This document shows, piece after piece, positions 61,875 through 64,000 of a stretch of DNA of 64,000 bases. The stretch spans positions 1 to 64,000 of the forward strand of contig CAZLBP010000002.1 of the NCBI GenBank assembly GCA_964557855.1, read 5' to 3'. The position numbers and the translations under genes were made by a program. This stretch comes from JAJRZL01 sp964557855. Its GTDB lineage: Bacteria > Zixibacteria > MSB-5A5 > GN15 > FEB-12. A model generated the notes under the pieces. The model had not been told where the DNA came from. It made no database searches and saw nothing but the letters and a program-made list of their open reading frames with translations. The stretch's first letter is position 1. Every line of letters begins with the position of its first letter.

Positions 61875-63029
61875 ATGAATTCTAGCCATCGGCCCATCCA
61901 GGGAATGCGCATAGCCGCAATAGCTTCCTATGCGCCCAGATACCGTGTGTCAAACAACCGCATTGCGGCCAGACTCCGTCTGGAACGGATGCGAGTCAGC
62001 GCGCAGCATCGCCAGAACGGAAACGGCGGCCTCAGCCCGGAAGAGAACAAACTTTTCAAAACCAGTGACCGCTGGATTCAGCGGTTTATCGGTTTCAAAG
62101 AACGCCGGTTCGCGGCCGAAGGTGAAGGTACGATTGACCTGGCCGCACGCGCGGCCCTGATGCTACTGGATCAGGCCGAGATGAAGGCGCATGAGATTGA
62201 CGGCATCGTATTCGGCACGGTGACGCCGTCGTACCTGAACAGTCCGCCCGACTCGGCTCTGCTGCAGGACCGGCTGGGGATTTTGCCTTCGTACAACGGC
62301 GCCCCCCGCGAATTCCATTGCATGGACCTCTCTCTGGCCTGCAGTACCTGGGTGGCATGCCTTAAGGCGGCCTATTTGCTGATTTCGACGGGTCAGGCCA
62401 GAAACGTGCTGGTAATCGGAGCCGACAAGATGAGCGATACGATCAACTGGCGTGATCGGGCATTTGCCACCGTGCTGGGTGATGCCGGTACTGCAACTCT
62501 CTGTTCCGCGGTCGATCCGGATGAGGACTGGTTCAGCTACAATCAGTTCTGGGGCTGGGCCAGCGGCAAGGACGGGGACATCATCGTTTCGCCGGTAGGA
62601 GGCTCCAAGAGGCCGATCAGCGGCATAGATGATATCAACGAGTACCGAAATCGCCTGACTATGGATGGTGCTATGGTGCGAGAATTAATCGTGCCGCTGG
62701 TAGGCGGGCCCGGCATCGATGCCGCGCTGGCCAAATCCGGCTGGACACTCGATATGCTGGACCTGGCAACGCTGCACGAAGCCAATCTGGTCCTGAATCA
62801 GGGCATCGTAAGCCAGTGGAAGAAGCGCGGATTTGCGGGCAAGGTTCTGGATGCCGGCGGTGAGTTCGGCAACACTACATCGGCGACGATCCCGTTGGCG
62901 TTGACGCTGAATGCCGACGAGCTACAGGTCGGCAGGCGGTTTGTTTGGGCGGCGTTCGGGGGCGGTTTGACGGCCACGATGGCCATGGGTCAGATACGGC
63001 ACCCGATTAAGACAATGAAGGTCGTGTAG
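61875..63029 (+). CDS. 3-oxoacyl-ACP synthase III (FabH-like) family protein
   Basis: 384 residues; AAAGGAATCG precedes the ATG. Catalytic triad Cys156 (DLSLACSTW), His301 (TLHEANLVLN) and Asn333 (EFGNTTSATIP) matches KAS III, with HEAN for the usual HQAN. RWIQRFIGFKERRFA matches the 'TGI(K/R)ERR' start. The N-terminal 55 residues (RIAARLRLERMRVSAQHRQ...) are longer and more basic than in E. coli FabH (317). No fab or pks cluster is near, so it may make a specialised product such as an alkene, hydroxy fatty acid or polyketide starter; the common housekeeping role is not excluded. Confidence 0.9.
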   Translation: MNSSHRPIQGMRIAAIASYAPRYRVSNNRIAARLRLERMRVSAQHRQNGNGGLSPEENKLFKTSDRWIQRFIGFKERRFAAEGEGTIDLAARAALMLLDQAEMKAHEIDGIVFGTVTPSYLNSPPDSALLQDRLGILPSYNGAPREFHCMDLSLACSTWVACLKAAYLLISTGQARNVLVIGADKMSDTINWRDRAFATVLGDAGTATLCSAVDPDEDWFSYNQFWGWASGKDGDIIVSPVGGSKRPISGIDDINEYRNRLTMDGAMVRELIVPLVGGPGIDAALAKSGWTLDMLDLATLHEANLVLNQGIVSQWKKRGFAGKVLDAGGEFGNTTSATIPLALTLNADELQVGRRFVWAAFGGGLTATMAMGQIRHPIKTMKVV

Positions 63030-63718
63030 CCGTCCCCGCGGTTGTGGCGGCAGATTCGGCCATGTTACAAGCGAGCGGAAGAACACACCCCGCCCTTTGG
63101 CCACACCTCTCAACGGCCTGTTGAAAGACCCCGGTTTCTGTCGTGTCGGGTCTTGAGCCCGCGTCAGCGGGAACGTGACCCAACACGAAACTCGTTGGAA
63201 AGCCGGAGCGGCAGGTCACACGACTTCACTGACCCAAAATTGCAGGACCAGCCGCAACTTCCGGGGGTCGCCCAGGACTTGCCCCGGGATCCGTGGGGAT
63301 CCAAAACGAATCCTCAGTTCGAGCAGTAAATGCCGTATCATGGATAAGGGACCCCCGCAAGCGGCGGGCGACCCGACCCGGTACCGCCGGCGTGCCCGTA
63401 GTGAAAACAAACGAACCCTTGGCCGCTCCCGGGAAGGGAATGAGAAAAAGGCAGCACATTGACCATTGACGATACCTGGATACAAGTATCCGGTTTGTAC
63501 TAAGGGTGGGGTGTGTTCTTGCCCGATCCGCGACCAACAGTCACTTCAATACCAGCGTCCGTAGAGCCTGCGGCTGACTTGGCCAGAGTTTCACCCTCCA
63601 CAAATTAAACTGGACACCTCTCTGAAATCCCCTATATTCAACCTCTTTATGACGCAAAGACTTAACCGGTCGGCGGCGATGCGTACACCCGGCCGGTTGA
63701 ACTGAACAATATGCTGAA
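63030..63718. other. Intergenic region with a dispersed palindrome
   Basis: Almost 700 bases without a supported gene. 63141-63188 is a long palindrome (TCGTGTCGGGTC pairs with GACCCAACACGA, one mismatch, enclosing CCCGC/GCGGG), the same family as 60798-60841 and 13736-13750. ORFs from 63175 to 63537 are Pro/Arg-rich overlaps without ribosome-binding sites. Confidence 0.5.
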
Positions 63719-64000
63719 ATGACTTCAGATAACCGTCGTACAATTGATTCCGCTCACGTGATCACGGCACTCGGCGTGTGGCTGGTGTCGCTGGTCGTGT
63801 ATTCGCTCACCAAGGCGCCCACACTGTCGTTCTGGGACTGCGGTGAGTTCATAGCCGCTTCCTATGTACTGGGCATACCGCATCCGCCCGGCTCACCGCT
63901 GTATGTGCTGTTCGGCAGGCTGTTCAGCGTACTGCCGCTCTGGTCCGACGTGTCGGTTCGGGTCAATATGCTCTCCGCATTCTGTTCGTCGTTTACAGCG
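63719..64000 (+). CDS. DUF2723 membrane protein (3' partial)
   Basis: 94 codons are open to the end of the window. After a short N-terminus, one membrane helix (VITALGVWLVSLVVYSL) leads to the hallmark loop LSFWDCGEFIAASYVLGIPHPPGSPLYVLFGRLF and VRVNMLSAF, in pieces. That identifies DUF2723, the TMEM260-like multi-helix membrane family; eukaryotic TMEM260 is a protein O-mannosyltransferase, and the bacterial proteins are GT-C-like. In FCB bacteria such proteins are often very long. The ribosome-binding site is weak. The rest lies outside the window. Confidence 0.9.
   Translation, partial: MTSDNRRTIDSAHVITALGVWLVSLVVYSLTKAPTLSFWDCGEFIAASYVLGIPHPPGSPLYVLFGRLFSVLPLWSDVSVRVNMLSAFCSSFTA

Noticed and set aside
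63216..63537. Overlapping ORFs of 89-103 codons after the KAS III gene
   Set aside because: They overlap each other in several frames, lack ribosome-binding sites, and are Arg/Pro-rich as expected from G/C-rich non-coding DNA.
1..64000. CRISPR array, insertion sequence or integrated phage
   Set aside because: No regularly spaced repeats with unique spacers, no transposase or integrase, and no phage structural cluster are visible; the S74 adhesin alone is not enough.

Overview
The window reads as bacterial DNA with the standard code (many genes end in TGA, TAA or TAG) and moderate GC. Its secreted proteins point to the FCB superphylum, most likely candidate division Zixibacteria or a close relative. 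The signs are GWxTD-domain proteins, FlgD-like/T9SS-type C-terminal sorting domains, and many copies of a paired dockerin-like C-terminal module. The phylum call is inference from gene content; no rRNA or tRNA gene is visible.

Layout. 1-13.7 kb is rich in secreted and surface proteins: an S74-chaperone adhesin entering from the left edge, dockerin-tailed proteins, sorting-domain proteins and an SDKI-repeat protein. Small soluble enzymes and unknowns (DUF1579, PGPGW, DinB, thioesterase, GPP34, PilZ) lie between them. 13.8-19.4 kb is on the minus strand: a permuted papain-fold hydrolase, an S9 peptidase, and a TPR/PEGA membrane protein overlapping a two-CW protein. 19.5-33.2 kb is on the plus strand: a lipoprotein, a membrane pyrophosphatase (hppA), a YIP1 protein, a complete TolC/HlyD/ABC/permease/permease export operon and two GWxTD proteins. 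33.4-42.7 kb is on the minus strand: three DUF1573 proteins, a dockerin-tailed sugar dehydrogenase, a GlcD-like oxidase and two cohesin-like sorting-domain proteins. 43.1-53.2 kb holds hisS, an unknown membrane protein, yebC, an FMN-riboswitch-controlled operon ribD-ribE-ribBA-ribH-nusB, and a hybrid histidine kinase. 53.5-64 kb holds lipoproteins, an OmpA-like protein, DoxX, an AhpD-like protein, an ECF sigma/anti-sigma/YbjQ operon, a HAD phosphatase, a KAS III enzyme and the start of a DUF2723 membrane protein.

The main discovery is a set of three genes interrupted by an in-frame TGA exactly where homologues carry a redox cysteine. Two are DUF1573 proteins (33416-34156 and 38107-38841), in which TGA replaces the first Cys of the family's Cys-Gly-Cys-Thr motif. 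The third is an AhpD-like protein (58284-58874) in which TGA replaces the second Cys of Cys-x-x-Cys-x-x-x-His. Each TGA is followed by a hairpin at bacterial SECIS distance. A Cys-containing DUF1573 paralogue sits next to one of the Sec forms. I read these as selenoproteins; the DUF1573 type is one I do not recognise as described.

Cohesin-like modules and dockerin-like tails occur in the same secretome, which suggests cell-surface assembly outside classical cellulosomes. Intergenic regions carry several families of short dispersed palindromes. One set forms direct repeats either side of the 40139-42670 gene.
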